19,859 nucleotides of DNA. Source: Prevotella sp. UBA4376. GTDB lineage: Bacteria; Bacteroidota; Bacteroidia; Bacteroidales; Bacteroidaceae. The notes under the pieces are model-generated. The model had not been told where the DNA came from. It worked only from the letters and a program-made list of their open reading frames with translations, and searched no databases. The DNA lies in assembly GCA_002391185.1 (NCBI GenBank), contig DGRY01000197.1:1-19859 (forward strand). Reading direction: 5' to 3'. The translations under genes were made by a program, and so were the position numbers. Below, in pieces: positions 1 through 7,920 of the stretch (the stretch's first letter is position 1; the number at the start of each line of letters is the position of its first letter).

Positions 1-404
1 AAATACGGTGAACCGGTGCCGCCGCCGAAAATCACGATCCGGCCTTTCTCAAGGTGCCGTGTGGCTCTGCGGACAATGAACGGTTCCGCTACTTTTGTGA
101 TATCAATGCTTGTCTGAACTCTTGTATCAAGTCCGTTGCGCTCAAAACTTGACTGAAGCGCAAGCGCATTGATGATCGTGGCAAGCATTCCCATATAATC
201 GCCCTGCACACGCTCGATTCCTATTTCTGTGAGATTTTTACCGCGGATGAAATTTCCGCCGCCGACAACAATGGCGACTTCCACCCCGAGATTGCGTATT
301 TCACGGATATCCGCCGCGAGACGGTCCAGCACTTTGGGATCAAAGCAGTTGCCGTCACCCGCCAGAGCTTCGCCGCTCAGTTTCAAAAGGATACGTTTAT
401 ACAT
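1..404 (-). CDS. pyrH: UMP kinase (uridylate kinase), N-terminal part, cut by window edge
   Basis: UMP kinase phosphorylates UMP to UDP with ATP in the cytoplasm, the entry to pyrimidine nucleotide synthesis. Reading the minus strand from ATG at 404 gives 134 codons before the window edge, about half of the usual 240 residues. The start reads [17 protein letters not shown], followed by [58 protein letters not shown] and [19 protein letters not shown]. These are the nucleotide-binding and UMP-binding motifs of bacterial amino-acid-kinase-fold UMP kinases. An AGAGGA ribosome binding site (414-419) lies 9 bases before the ATG, and an extended -10 box lies just upstream. There is no sign of tsf or rpsB immediately upstream, so it seems to be transcribed alone or with downstream genes outside the window. 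It belongs to the Bacillota-like segment. Confidence 0.93.
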   Translation of the reverse strand, partial: MYKRILLKLSGEALAGDGNCFDPKVLDRLAADIREIRNLGVEVAIVVGGGNFIRGKNLTEIGIERVQGDYMGMLATIINALALQSSFERNGLDTRVQTSIDITKVAEPFIVRRATRHLEKGRIVIFGGGTGSPY

Positions 405-434
405 GTATCAGAATCCTCTGCTTTCCTGTTCTCA

Positions 435-443
435 ATTATAGCA
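435..443 (-). promoter_or_regulatory. Extended -10 promoter of pyrH
   Basis: On the minus strand the sequence reads TGCTATAAT, a perfect extended -10 element (TGN plus TATAAT). It lies 30 bases upstream of the pyrH ATG, which would give a 5' leader of roughly 25 bases. No good -35 hexamer is seen at 17 bases, which is usual for extended -10 promoters. The sigma70/sigmaA type fits a Bacillota host, not the Bacteroidota style seen later in the window. Confidence 0.6.
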
Positions 444-485
444 TTGCCTGCAAGTCCCTGCATGGAAAACAGAGGCTGCCGCAAT

Positions 486-502
486 ACGCATCAAAGATGC
501 GT
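486..502 (-). terminator. Weak hairpin over the glycosyltransferase stop codon
   Basis: ACGCATC-AAA-GATGCGT forms a perfect 7-base stem with a 3-base loop and overlaps the glycosyltransferase stop codon (491-493). No T-run follows on the minus strand, so it may act as an mRNA 3'-end or pause hairpin and not as a true intrinsic terminator. Confidence 0.3.
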
Positions 503-1648
503 TCCTTCTATCAGATATCTGTACCTGTCCAGCGCGCGGTCAATGATCACATCCCAGGAATCCGACAGCGTTTCCTTTGCGCTCTCCCCGATCAGCCGGA
601 GTTTTTCGGGATTTTTCAATGCGCCTTCGATCACACGGCAGAGATCACCCGGATCTTCCAGACAGAGAAATCCGTTCTCTCCGTGGATGATATCCTGCGC
701 CGCGGCGCTTCCCTTCAGGCATACCGCCGGAGTGCCGGCGTTTGCGGCTTCGCGCACGACCATCGCATAGGTGTCATAGTCCGACGGAAAGACAAACAGC
801 GACGCAGCCTTGTAGAGTCCGTCAAGCAGATCGGTATGTGTGATATGACCGGTAAATACCGTATCGTTCGCAAGCCCGAGCTGTTCCGCTTTTGCGCGGA
901 TCTCTTCTTCATGCGGCCCCTGTCCGGCAAGCACGAGCTGAAACATCGTTCCGTTATCCTTCACACGCTTTGCGGCATCCAGGATCAGTCCGATATTTTT
1001 CTTCCAGTTGATCTGGCCGACATAAAGCAGCACCGGAACATCTGTCCGTAGTCCGAACTGCTTTACCGCATCGTTGCGCTGATCCTCACTCACATCACGC
1101 AGATCCATCCCGTTTGGAAGGATGAATATATTCCGCCTGCAGCCATAGCTGCGCAGCGTTTCCGCACTTCTTGTTGTAAGTGTCCATACTTCATCGCACC
1201 GGTTGAAAAACTCCGCCATCATGATATCCGTGGAAAGACCGGCGAGAATGCGTGAACCGGTGAGCTGATAAAAATCGTCATAGTATTTGGAATGAAAGGT
1301 CGCCACGACCGGAATATCATGCTTTTTCGCATACCGGATGCCCTCTTCACCGGCGATAAACGGGGTATGTATATGCACAATGTCAAAGTCCGTCAGCGCA
1401 AGATGCTGGCGGTAATGCTCATCGATCACCGGTGTTCCGACTTTGTACTGCGGCATCCCGGGAACGGATTTGCTGAAATAATCGATGATTTCAAACGGAT
1501 AATTTCCGCGGTATCCCATATCTGTAAGCGGCACGATCGCGGAACACTCATGGCCGCTGCGCGCAATGTGATCGCAATAGCTGTAAACTACTCTTCCAAC
1601 CCCGTCCACAACGGGAAGAAATGAATCACTGAATTCTCCGATTTTCAT
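491..1648 (-). CDS. Glycosyltransferase family 4 (GT-B fold), probably lipid or cell-envelope glycosylation
   Basis: A retaining GT4 enzyme that moves a sugar from a nucleotide-sugar donor; the acceptor cannot be read from the sequence. The N-terminal Rossmann domain begins MKIGEFSDSFLPVVDGVGR, matching the family opening MKIGxFsDsFlPxxdGV. HIHTPF, TFHSKYYDDF and ILPNGMDL follow. The donor domain starts at VLLYVGQINWKKN and carries GHI and FPSDYDTYAMVVREAANAGTPAV. The usual E-x7-E donor motif is D-x7-E here. I chose the ATG at 1648 (385 residues) because it is the family start and has AGAGG 14 bases upstream. An in-frame ATG at 1693 would add 15 residues without a ribosome site and leave almost no room for a promoter. 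Glycolipid synthases of Bacillota (diacylglycerol glucosyltransferase type) are the closest relatives I can suggest. Family assignment is firm, substrate open. Confidence 0.88.
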   Translation of the reverse strand: MKIGEFSDSFLPVVDGVGRVVYSYCDHIARSGHECSAIVPLTDMGYRGNYPFEIIDYFSKSVPGMPQYKVGTPVIDEHYRQHLALTDFDIVHIHTPFIAGEEGIRYAKKHDIPVVATFHSKYYDDFYQLTGSRILAGLSTDIMMAEFFNRCDEVWTLTTRSAETLRSYGCRRNIFILPNGMDLRDVSEDQRNDAVKQFGLRTDVPVLLYVGQINWKKNIGLILDAAKRVKDNGTMFQLVLAGQGPHEEEIRAKAEQLGLANDTVFTGHITHTDLLDGLYKAASLFVFPSDYDTYAMVVREAANAGTPAVCLKGSAAAQDIIHGENGFLCLEDPGDLCRVIEGALKNPEKLRLIGESAKETLSDSWDVIIDRALDRYRYLIEGTHL

Positions 1649-1714
1649 GTTTTCGTCTGTTACCTCTGCTGTTTTTGTTCCATACGTTTCCATACGGTAT
1701 GTTAATCTTACAAT

Positions 1715-2698
1715 ATGGATATCTTAAAATGCACAGAATCACAAGACGCACCCGGTTCAACCCTGTATGGCGTAATTGATATCGGATCTAACACCATCGT
1801 CCTGATCATCTATGATTCCGCGGACCCCGTGCACGTGAAGGATTACTATTCCGAGCCCGTTCATCTTGTGAGCTACAACATCGGCGGCAGGATGCAGGAA
1901 GAAGGCATTCAGAAAGCAAAAGACGTGCTTGAACAGTACAGGGCCATCCTATATGCACAAAAAGTCGGCAGAGTCTTTGCCTTTATCACAGAGCCATGGA
2001 GACGTCTCAGCAACGCACAGGAATTCCTGTCGCAGCTGAATGAATGCGGAATCAGAATCGATCCCTTGAGCGGACGCGAAGAAGCCGAATACGATTTCTA
2101 CGGCTCCCGTATCGACTGTTCCGATGTGCTTACTGGAATGATTGTTGATATCGGTGGCGGTTCAACCGAGATTGCTGTAATATCATTGGGTGGTATTGTA
2201 TCAAACAACTCTATCCGTACTGCAGGTGACGACCTCACAGCCGACATACAAGAGTATATGAGCCGCCAGCACAACGTGAAGGTTTCTGAGCGTATGGCAG
2301 AACGTATCAAGATTCATGTTGGTTCGGCTTTGACCGATCTTGGCGACGAGGCTCCTGAAGACTTCATCGTTCACGGTCCTAACCGTATCACAGCCCTCCC
2401 AATGGAGGTTCCTGTATGCTATCAGGAAATAGCACATTGTCTCGACAAGACTATCGCCAAGATAGAGAACGCTGTGCTTTCAGCTCTTGAAAACACGCCA
2501 CCTGAGCTTTATGCTGACATCGTTAAGAATGGTATCTATCTGAGTGGTGGTGGAGCTTTATTGCGTGGTCTCGACAAGCGTCTTGAAGACAAGATACATA
2601 TTCCATTCCACATTGCCGATGACCCATTGCACAGCGTAGCCAAAGGTGCTGGCATCGCATTGAAGAATGTGGAGCGTTTCTCGTTCCTGATGAGATAA
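1715..2698 (+). CDS. Chimeric open frame: Ppx/GppA phosphatase N-terminus joined to MreB C-terminus
   Basis: The 327-residue frame has two origins. Residues 1 to about 150 are the N-terminal lobe of an exopolyphosphatase/pppGpp phosphatase: LYGVIDIGSNTIVLIIYD (phosphate-1 motif), then FAFITEPWRRLSNAQEF and LSGREEAEYDF. Residues from about 153 to 327 are the C-terminal half of a Bacteroidales MreB: TEIAVISLGGIVSNNSIR, GDDLTADIQEYM, ERIKIHVGSA, ENTPPELYADI, GIYLSGGGALLRGLDKRL and DDPLHSVAKGAGIAL. The shared part is the phosphate-2 motif DIGGGSTE (145-152). Ppx should run about 300 or more residues and MreB about 340, so each is only half present. The C-terminal half is followed by mreC 27 bases later, as expected for mreB. 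Both parents have the actin/Hsp70-like ATPase fold and the join is in register. An assembly chimera is most likely; a true fusion cannot be excluded from one sequence. Confidence 0.9.
   Translation: MDILKCTESQDAPGSTLYGVIDIGSNTIVLIIYDSADPVHVKDYYSEPVHLVSYNIGGRMQEEGIQKAKDVLEQYRAILYAQKVGRVFAFITEPWRRLSNAQEFLSQLNECGIRIDPLSGREEAEYDFYGSRIDCSDVLTGMIVDIGGGSTEIAVISLGGIVSNNSIRTAGDDLTADIQEYMSRQHNVKVSERMAERIKIHVGSALTDLGDEAPEDFIVHGPNRITALPMEVPVCYQEIAHCLDKTIAKIENAVLSALENTPPELYADIVKNGIYLSGGGALLRGLDKRLEDKIHIPFHIADDPLHSVAKGAGIALKNVERFSFLMR
2136..2175. other. Junction between Bacillota-like and Bacteroidota-like DNA
   Basis: The break falls between the last clear Ppx sequence (codons for CSDVLTG, ending near 2136) and the first clear MreB sequence (AVISLGGIV, from 2174). 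The stretch between them, including GATATCGGTGGCGG and ACCGAGATT, encodes IVDIGGGSTEI and fits either parent. MreB proteins usually have threonine where this frame has serine 150 (TCA, 2162-2164), which hints that the Ppx side extends at least to 2164. Short identity of this kind is where short-read assemblers cross between genomes. Confidence 0.75.
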
Positions 2699-2725
2699 TC
2701 ACGACAAAAAAGATTGCTTTAAGGA

Positions 2726-3583
2726 GTGAAGAATTTAATTGATTTTTTTACCAGGTATAACTACTGGTTCCTTTTTCTATTGCTGGAAGTGATAAGCTTT
2801 GTGCTTCTCTTCCAGTTTAATAGTTATCAGGGTAGCGTGTGGTTTACGTCGGCTAACATCGTTTCGGGCAAGGTGTATGAGATAAGTTCAAAGATTGAAT
2901 CATTCTTTGAACTATCACAGGTGAACGAACAGCTAACGCAACGCAACATCTATTTGGAACAGCAGGTGAAAGGCTTGCAGGAGAAACTAACTTCTGCAAC
3001 GCAAGACTCATCGTACTTGCGTAATAATCAATATCAATACCTTGCAGGCTACAAACTCATACCTGCAAAAGTGGTGAGCAATTCGGTTGACAAATACAAC
3101 AACCTTATCACTATTGACAAAGGTGCTGCCGATGGTGTAAAGAAAGACATGGGAGTGGCATGTGGAAATGGTGTTGTAGGAATCATATTTATGACATCAG
3201 AACACTATTCCATCGTTATACCAGTTCTAAACTCACAATCAAATATAAGTTGCACCATTAAGGGGCGTGGCTATTTCGGCTATCTGCATTGGAAAGGGGG
3301 AGATGCCTCAATGGCTTATGTTGACGATGTGCCACGACATGCACGATTTAAACTATATGATACTATTGTCACAAGTGGATATTCATCTGTATTCCCACCC
3401 GGATTGTTGGTGGGCAAAGTGCGCCATGTTTACAACTCGCCTGATGGAGTGTCATATCGCTTAAAAATTAAACTGGCAACTGATTTTGGTTCACTTCGTG
3501 ATGTTTGCGTTATTGATAACAGTGTGATGAACGAGCGTCTTGAGCTGCTTCGCGCAACACAGGATTCTATCAAAGGAAAATAG
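2726..3583 (+). CDS. mreC: Rod shape-determining protein MreC
   Basis: MreC is an inner-membrane scaffold that activates PBP2/RodA and links them to MreB filaments. The 285-residue protein has a short cytoplasmic N-terminus, one membrane segment at about residues 13-31 (WFLFLLLEVISFVLLFQF), a coiled coil at about 54-92 (rich in Glu, Gln and Leu), and the periplasmic beta-barrel part from about 110 on. Recognisable MreC segments there include PAKVVSNSVDKYNNLITIDKG, GVVGIIF, and VTSGYSSVFPPGLLVGKV. The start is GTG at 2726 with AAGGA directly in front of it, an unusual spacing; no upstream ATG is available. It follows the MreB-coding end by 27 bases and is followed after 2 bases by mreD, so they are surely cotranscribed. 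Confidence 0.95.
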   Translation: MKNLIDFFTRYNYWFLFLLLEVISFVLLFQFNSYQGSVWFTSANIVSGKVYEISSKIESFFELSQVNEQLTQRNIYLEQQVKGLQEKLTSATQDSSYLRNNQYQYLAGYKLIPAKVVSNSVDKYNNLITIDKGAADGVKKDMGVACGNGVVGIIFMTSEHYSIVIPVLNSQSNISCTIKGRGYFGYLHWKGGDASMAYVDDVPRHARFKLYDTIVTSGYSSVFPPGLLVGKVRHVYNSPDGVSYRLKIKLATDFGSLRDVCVIDNSVMNERLELLRATQDSIKGK

Positions 3584-3585
3584 TA

Positions 3586-4086
3586 ATGAAATTGGAACTG
3601 CTCAGAGGTATAGTATTGTTTGTTGTGTTGCTGCTACTTCAGGTGCTGGTGCTCAATCACATACACCTGTTTAATTGTGCTACACCATTGCTATACGTGT
3701 ATATTGCCATGATGTTCAGCAGAAGTAGCTCTCGGTGGAGCGTTCTGCTGCTATCGTTTTTGATGGGATTGATAATCGACATCTTTCAAAACACTCCTGG
3801 AGTGGCAATGGCGACTATGACTTTTATAGGACTCATTCAACCTCATGTTCTTGAAGTGTTCATGCAGCAGGATAGTGAAGCCGACATAGTACCAAGTATG
3901 CGTACATTGGGCGTTTCCAGGTTTTCATACTATTCATTTGTTATCACATTCATGTATTGCCTTGTGTTCTTCACCTTGGAGACATTTACTTTTTTCAACT
4001 GGTTGCAGTGGTTGGAAACAGTAGCGGCAAGTACTCTGCTTACATATATTCTTATTCTTGTATTAGAAAACATTCGTAGAAGATAA
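3586..4086 (+). CDS. mreD: Rod shape-determining protein MreD
   Basis: MreD is the small integral membrane partner of MreC in the Rod complex. The 166-residue protein is highly hydrophobic, with about five membrane segments, beginning IVLFVVLLLLQVLVLNHIHL. The conserved MreD region FLMGLIIDIFQNTPGVAMAT lies near residues 57-78, and a further hydrophobic helix near the C-terminus reads LLTYILILVLENI. MreD diverges fast, so identity rests on the hydropathy pattern, the DIFQNTPG motif and its place between mreC and mrdA. The ATG lies 2 bases after the mreC stop and the next gene starts 8 bases after its own stop, which implies translational coupling. Confidence 0.92.
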   Translation: MKLELLRGIVLFVVLLLLQVLVLNHIHLFNCATPLLYVYIAMMFSRSSSRWSVLLLSFLMGLIIDIFQNTPGVAMATMTFIGLIQPHVLEVFMQQDSEADIVPSMRTLGVSRFSYYSFVITFMYCLVFFTLETFTFFNWLQWLETVAASTLLTYILILVLENIRRR

Positions 4087-4094
4087 GCATAATT

Positions 4095-5945
4095 TTGAAA
4101 AACTTTGATCTTGAAAACAGACGATTTGTGATAGGTGGAGTGGCGGCTGCCATTGTGCTTATATATATTGTGCGACTGTTTACTCTTCAATTGCTTAGCG
4201 ACGACTACAAGAAAAATGCCGATTCAAACGCATTCCTGAAAAAGATTGAATACCCTTCGCGTGGAGTAATCACCGACCGACAGGGCAAGCTTATGGTGTA
4301 TAATCAGCCTGCATACGATATTATGGTGGTGATGAACGAGGCGAAGGATCGCATTGACACACTCGAACTTTGCGAAGCTCTTGGTATAACAAAAGACGAC
4401 TTCATAACGAGAATGGACAACATCAAGGACAGGAACAAAAATCCTGGCTATAGCCGCTTTACACAGCAGTTGTTCATGAGTCAGCTTAGTGATAAGGAAT
4501 TCAGTGTTTTCCAGGAAAAAATATTCCGATTTCCAGGATTCTACGTGCAGAGGAGAAGCATACGCCAATATATGTATCCGTATGCAGCCCATGTGTTGGG
4601 CGATGTCGGGGAGGTTTCTGAAGGCGACATCGAGGATGATGACTACTATCAGCTGGGTGATTATATAGGAAAACTTGGAGTAGAGAAAGCATACGAGAAG
4701 CAACTGCGTGGTGAGAAAGGGGTACAGATATTGCTGCGCGATGCACACGGAAGAATACAGGGAAAGTATCAAAATGGTAAATACGACAAGAAACCTGTTC
4801 CGGGCAAAGACCTCACACTTAGTATTGATTTGAAGCTGCAAGCTCTGGGAGAGCGTATGCTCGAAGGAAAGATTGGAGCTATTGTTGCTATCGAACCATC
4901 AACAGGCGAAGTGCTTAGCATGGTGTCGTCGCCTTCATACGACCCAAGAATGATGGTTGGGCGTTTACGTGGAAAGAACCATACCAAGTTATCGCGCAAT
5001 GTGTGGAAACCATTGCTTAACCGTGCCATTATGGGACAGTACCCTCCTGGCTCTACATTCAAAACAACACAAGCTTTAACCTATCTCTCGGAGGGCATTA
5101 TTTCGCCAGGTACAACATTCCCTTGTCATCATGGCTTTTCTTATAGAGGACTTCATGTAGGATGCCATGGACACGCCTCACCATTAGCTCTTACCGAGGC
5201 TCTGAGCACATCGTGCAATGGATATTTCTGTTGGGGACTTTACTACATGATTGGTAACCGCAGAAAATATCACACCGTGCAGGATGCCATGAACACATGG
5301 CGCGACTACATGGTGAGCATGGGATTTGGATATAAACTTGGAATAGACTTGCCTGGTGAGAAACGTGGATTGATTCCTAATGCCGACTATTACGACAGAG
5401 CATACAAGGGTAGTTGGAACGGACTTACCATTATAAGTATTTCTATTGGTCAGGGCGAGGTAAACCTTACACCGTTACAGATTGCCAATCTTGGCGCAAC
5501 AATAGCCAACAGAGGATATTATTATGTGCCTCATGTTGTGAGAAAAGTGCAAGGTGAACCACTCGACACTCTATACACACGCAAACACTACACTATGGCA
5601 AAGCGCAAGGCGTATAACGCTGTTGTTGCAGGTATGCGCTCGTCAGCAATAAAGGGTACATGTAAGTATCTTGGACACAGCAATATTGTTATGTGTGGTA
5701 AAACGGGTACGGCTCAAAATAGAGGACAAGACCACTCGGTGTTCATGGGATTTGCACCTATGAATAATCCAAAGATAGCATTGGCGGTGTATGTAGAGAA
5801 TGGTGGCTTTGGTGCCGACTTTGCCGTGCCTATTGCACGAGTATTGATGGAACAATATATTAATGGCAAATTGTCTCCTGATATGGAAAGGGAGGCGGCT
5901 ATGCTGCAGAAGAGAAGGATTGCTTATGGTTCACACAACAGATAA
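4095..5945 (+). CDS. mrdA: Penicillin-binding protein 2, class B PBP of cell elongation
   Basis: PBP2 is the transpeptidase that crosslinks new peptidoglycan in lateral wall growth, anchored in the inner membrane with its catalytic domain in the periplasm. The 616-residue protein has one N-terminal membrane segment (about 11-30, FVIGGVAAAIVLIYIV), a dimerisation domain with EYPSRGVITDRQGK (52-65), and the transpeptidase domain from about 240. Catalytic motifs are complete: STFK at 320-323 (nucleophile Ser320), SCN at 373-375, and KTGTA at 536-540. GKLGVEKAYEKQLRGEKG is the usual class B signature. Translation starts at TTG (4095), supported by the membrane segment position and the 8-base gap to mreD; no ATG fits better. 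Its 3' end overlaps rodA by 20 bases, fitting the obligatory PBP2-RodA pair. The length is normal for Bacteroidales. Confidence 0.95.
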   Translation: MKNFDLENRRFVIGGVAAAIVLIYIVRLFTLQLLSDDYKKNADSNAFLKKIEYPSRGVITDRQGKLMVYNQPAYDIMVVMNEAKDRIDTLELCEALGITKDDFITRMDNIKDRNKNPGYSRFTQQLFMSQLSDKEFSVFQEKIFRFPGFYVQRRSIRQYMYPYAAHVLGDVGEVSEGDIEDDDYYQLGDYIGKLGVEKAYEKQLRGEKGVQILLRDAHGRIQGKYQNGKYDKKPVPGKDLTLSIDLKLQALGERMLEGKIGAIVAIEPSTGEVLSMVSSPSYDPRMMVGRLRGKNHTKLSRNVWKPLLNRAIMGQYPPGSTFKTTQALTYLSEGIISPGTTFPCHHGFSYRGLHVGCHGHASPLALTEALSTSCNGYFCWGLYYMIGNRRKYHTVQDAMNTWRDYMVSMGFGYKLGIDLPGEKRGLIPNADYYDRAYKGSWNGLTIISISIGQGEVNLTPLQIANLGATIANRGYYYVPHVVRKVQGEPLDTLYTRKHYTMAKRKAYNAVVAGMRSSAIKGTCKYLGHSNIVMCGKTGTAQNRGQDHSVFMGFAPMNNPKIALAVYVENGGFGADFAVPIARVLMEQYINGKLSPDMEREAAMLQKRRIAYGSHNR

Positions 5946-7395
5946 AAAAACATCGGTACTTGGTTCGCTCGACTGGTGGACTATTGGTATTTATATCGCC
6001 TTGCTTGTGTTCGGATGGGTGAGCGTATGTGGTGCCAGCTATAATTATGGCGATACTGATATATTTAGCCTCTCGAGCCGTTCGGGTATGCAGGTGATTT
6101 GGATTGCAAGCTCTATTCTCATAGGTCTTGTTCTTTTGCTGCTTGATGACCGCATGTACGACACCTTTGGCTATGTTATATATGCTTTGTTACTGTTATT
6201 GCTCTTTGCTACGATATTTAACCCTCATGAGATAAAAGGCTCACGCTCGTGGCTTGTGTTGGGACCATTGCGCTTGCAGCCTGCCGAGTTTGCCAAGTTT
6301 GCAACAGCTCTCGCCGTGAGCAAGCTAATGAGCACCTATGGCTTTGATATGCGCAATATGCGACATTTTGCCGTTGCATGTGGGGTTGTTTTGCTGCCAA
6401 TGTTGTTTATCATTGGACAGAAAGAGACTGGCTCGGCACTTGTATATCTATCTTTCTTTCTAATGTTCTATCGTGAAGGTATGCCGGGTAGTGTGCTTTT
6501 CACGGGTGTTGCCATGGTGATTTATTTCGTTGTGGGAATAAAGTTTGAACACATTACTATGTTTGATGAGGTAACATCTGTGGGCGAATTCTCCGTGTTG
6601 TTGATGGTGCAACTCTTCACGGCTGTGATGGTGTACGTGTATTGCAAGGCAAAAGACCAACTATTCACTTTGTTGGCTTATTGTATGGGTATAACGGTGC
6701 TCGCCTTGTTGTTTTCGCAGTTTGTTATACCATTTGATGTGGTGTGGGTTCAATGGGCTCTTACTGTTTTTGTAATAATCTATCTGCTTTACCATTGGCT
6801 TCACACACGCTACAAAGGATACCTGCTAATACTGGGCTTTGCATTGGGAAGTGTAGCTTTCTTCTATTCTGCCGATTACGTTTTGAACAACGTGATGGAA
6901 CCTCACCAGCGTGTGCGTATCAATGTGCTGCTTGGTTTGGACGAGGATATAAGTGGAGCTGGATATAATGTTCACCAAAGCGAGATTGCTATTGGCTCTG
7001 GTGGACTTCAGGGAAAAGGTTTTCTTAATGGTACACAAACAAAGCTAAAGTTTGTACCAGAGCAGGATACCGACTTTATTTTTTGTACGGTTGGTGAGGA
7101 GGAAGGATTTCTTGGTTCAGCAGGTGTGCTTTTGCTTTTCCTTGCCTTGATATTAAGGTTGATACATCTTGCCGAGCGACAACCGTTTAAGTTTGGACGA
7201 ATATACGGCTATTGCGTGCTTAGTATATTCCTTTTTCATGTGTTTATCAATGTGGGAATGGTGCTTGGACTCACACCTGTAATTGGAATTCCATTGCCTT
7301 TCTTTAGCTATGGTGGTTCTTCGCTTTGGGGATTCACACTCTTGTTGTTTATCTTCCTTAGAATTGATGCAGGAAGAAATCTGGTGAGAAACTAA
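5926..7395 (+). CDS. rodA: Peptidoglycan glycosyltransferase RodA (SEDS family)
   Basis: RodA polymerises glycan strands from lipid II in the inner membrane, working with PBP2. From ATG at 5926 it has 489 residues. The frame is open upstream to 5863, but the 5926 start is preferred because it follows AAGGA and leads into SLDWWTIGIYIALLVFGWVS, the normal RodA opening with its first membrane helix. Hydrophobic helices run throughout, about ten in all. SEDS signatures are present: KGSRSWLVLGPLRLQPAEFAK, PEQDTDFIFCTVGEEEGF and, near the C-terminus, GIPLPFFSYGGSS. The middle region (about residues 180-300) is longer than in E. coli RodA (370 residues), as is usual in Bacteroidota. It ends the operon; the stop lies 3 bases from the end of the convergent gldH. 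Confidence 0.95.
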   Translation: MVHTTDKKTSVLGSLDWWTIGIYIALLVFGWVSVCGASYNYGDTDIFSLSSRSGMQVIWIASSILIGLVLLLLDDRMYDTFGYVIYALLLLLLFATIFNPHEIKGSRSWLVLGPLRLQPAEFAKFATALAVSKLMSTYGFDMRNMRHFAVACGVVLLPMLFIIGQKETGSALVYLSFFLMFYREGMPGSVLFTGVAMVIYFVVGIKFEHITMFDEVTSVGEFSVLLMVQLFTAVMVYVYCKAKDQLFTLLAYCMGITVLALLFSQFVIPFDVVWVQWALTVFVIIYLLYHWLHTRYKGYLLILGFALGSVAFFYSADYVLNNVMEPHQRVRINVLLGLDEDISGAGYNVHQSEIAIGSGGLQGKGFLNGTQTKLKFVPEQDTDFIFCTVGEEEGFLGSAGVLLLFLALILRLIHLAERQPFKFGRIYGYCVLSIFLFHVFINVGMVLGLTPVIGIPLPFFSYGGSSLWGFTLLLFIFLRIDAGRNLVRN

Positions 7396-7398
7396 TAT

Positions 7399-7920
7399 CT
7401 ATTCATGCTTGTTGAGCATGAAGCCTATATCGCTTATTCCTGGCAATATCTCTCTCTTCATGTCATGGCGTATCTTTATTTCTAAAGAGTCGCCCTTGTT
7501 AAGCATCATGTTGGTGATAGGGAAGTTGTATTGATAATAGCTCAAACCTGTTCCATTGCTATTTCCATGTGTGTCGTGAAGACTGCAATTCAAAGTGTCG
7601 ATATGTGTTTCACGACTTGGAAAAACAGTTTGTTCTATTATTAATGTTAGTCCCATAAATGGATAGTCGCCATTGATGCGCAAGCCTAATTCGCTGCTGT
7701 ATAGTTTTCTTTCGGCTATAGGTGGAATATTAAATTTCAAGGTGTCGTTCTTTTCCCAGCCAGATACGGGAGTGTGAGCATACTTATCATATACTTTGTT
7801 TCCTGTACATGATAGAATTGCAAATGCTGCTATGAATATGATACAGACTTTGCTTATAATATTTAAGCGGATAGTTTTCAAAATCCTTTTTAATTTTAAA
7901 ATCCCGGATTTGAGAAACAT
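7399..7920 (-). CDS. gldH: GldH-family envelope lipoprotein
   Basis: This 173-residue protein resembles GldH, a lipoprotein named from Flavobacterium gliding mutants and also found in non-motile Bacteroidales, where its role is unknown. The visible features are a positively charged N-terminus, a hydrophobic stretch (CIIFIAAFAILS) and a lipobox with the acylated Cys in ILSCTG, then a beta-rich periplasmic domain with NGDYPFMGLTLIIEQ and the C-terminal SDIGFMLNK that is typical of the family. Context supports it: ricT and holB lie directly upstream, as in other Bacteroidales. The ATG at 7920 puts 13 extra residues ahead of a normal signal peptide and lies beside a large inverted repeat. The TTG at 7881, preceded by AAGGA, would give a more standard MKTIRLNIISK signal start and may be the true one. 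Confidence 0.8.
   Translation of the reverse strand: MFLKSGILKLKRILKTIRLNIISKVCIIFIAAFAILSCTGNKVYDKYAHTPVSGWEKNDTLKFNIPPIAERKLYSSELGLRINGDYPFMGLTLIIEQTVFPSRETHIDTLNCSLHDTHGNSNGTGLSYYQYNFPITNMMLNKGDSLEIKIRHDMKREILPGISDIGFMLNKHE
7402..7422. terminator. Hairpin between convergent rodA and gldH ends
   Basis: TTCATGCT-TGTTG-AGCATGAA is a perfect 8-base inverted repeat with a 5-base loop, placed in the last codons of gldH and 7 bases after the rodA stop. Neither strand has a T-run after it. It could still act as a shared, bidirectional 3'-end hairpin for the two convergent operons, since nothing else is available between them. Confidence 0.4.

Noticed and set aside
497..1051. Long plus-strand open frame opposite the glycosyltransferase
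   Set aside because: It is a shadow of the minus-strand GT4 gene; no family motifs, ribosome site or independent promoter.
1680..1714. Direct repeat CCATACG and palindrome CATACGGTATG between the GT4 and Ppx starts, with TACAAT touching the Ppx ATG
   Set aside because: Short, no convincing -35 box, and the TACAAT box lies too close to the ATG; not strong enough to call a promoter or operator.
4224..4841. 205-codon minus-strand frame inside mrdA
   Set aside because: Antisense to a fully motif-complete PBP2; composition follows the reverse codons of that gene.
5863..5925. Upstream extension of rodA to ATG 5863
   Set aside because: It overlaps the mrdA coding end by more than 80 bases and adds residues unlike RodA; the ATG at 5926 has a ribosome site and the family start.
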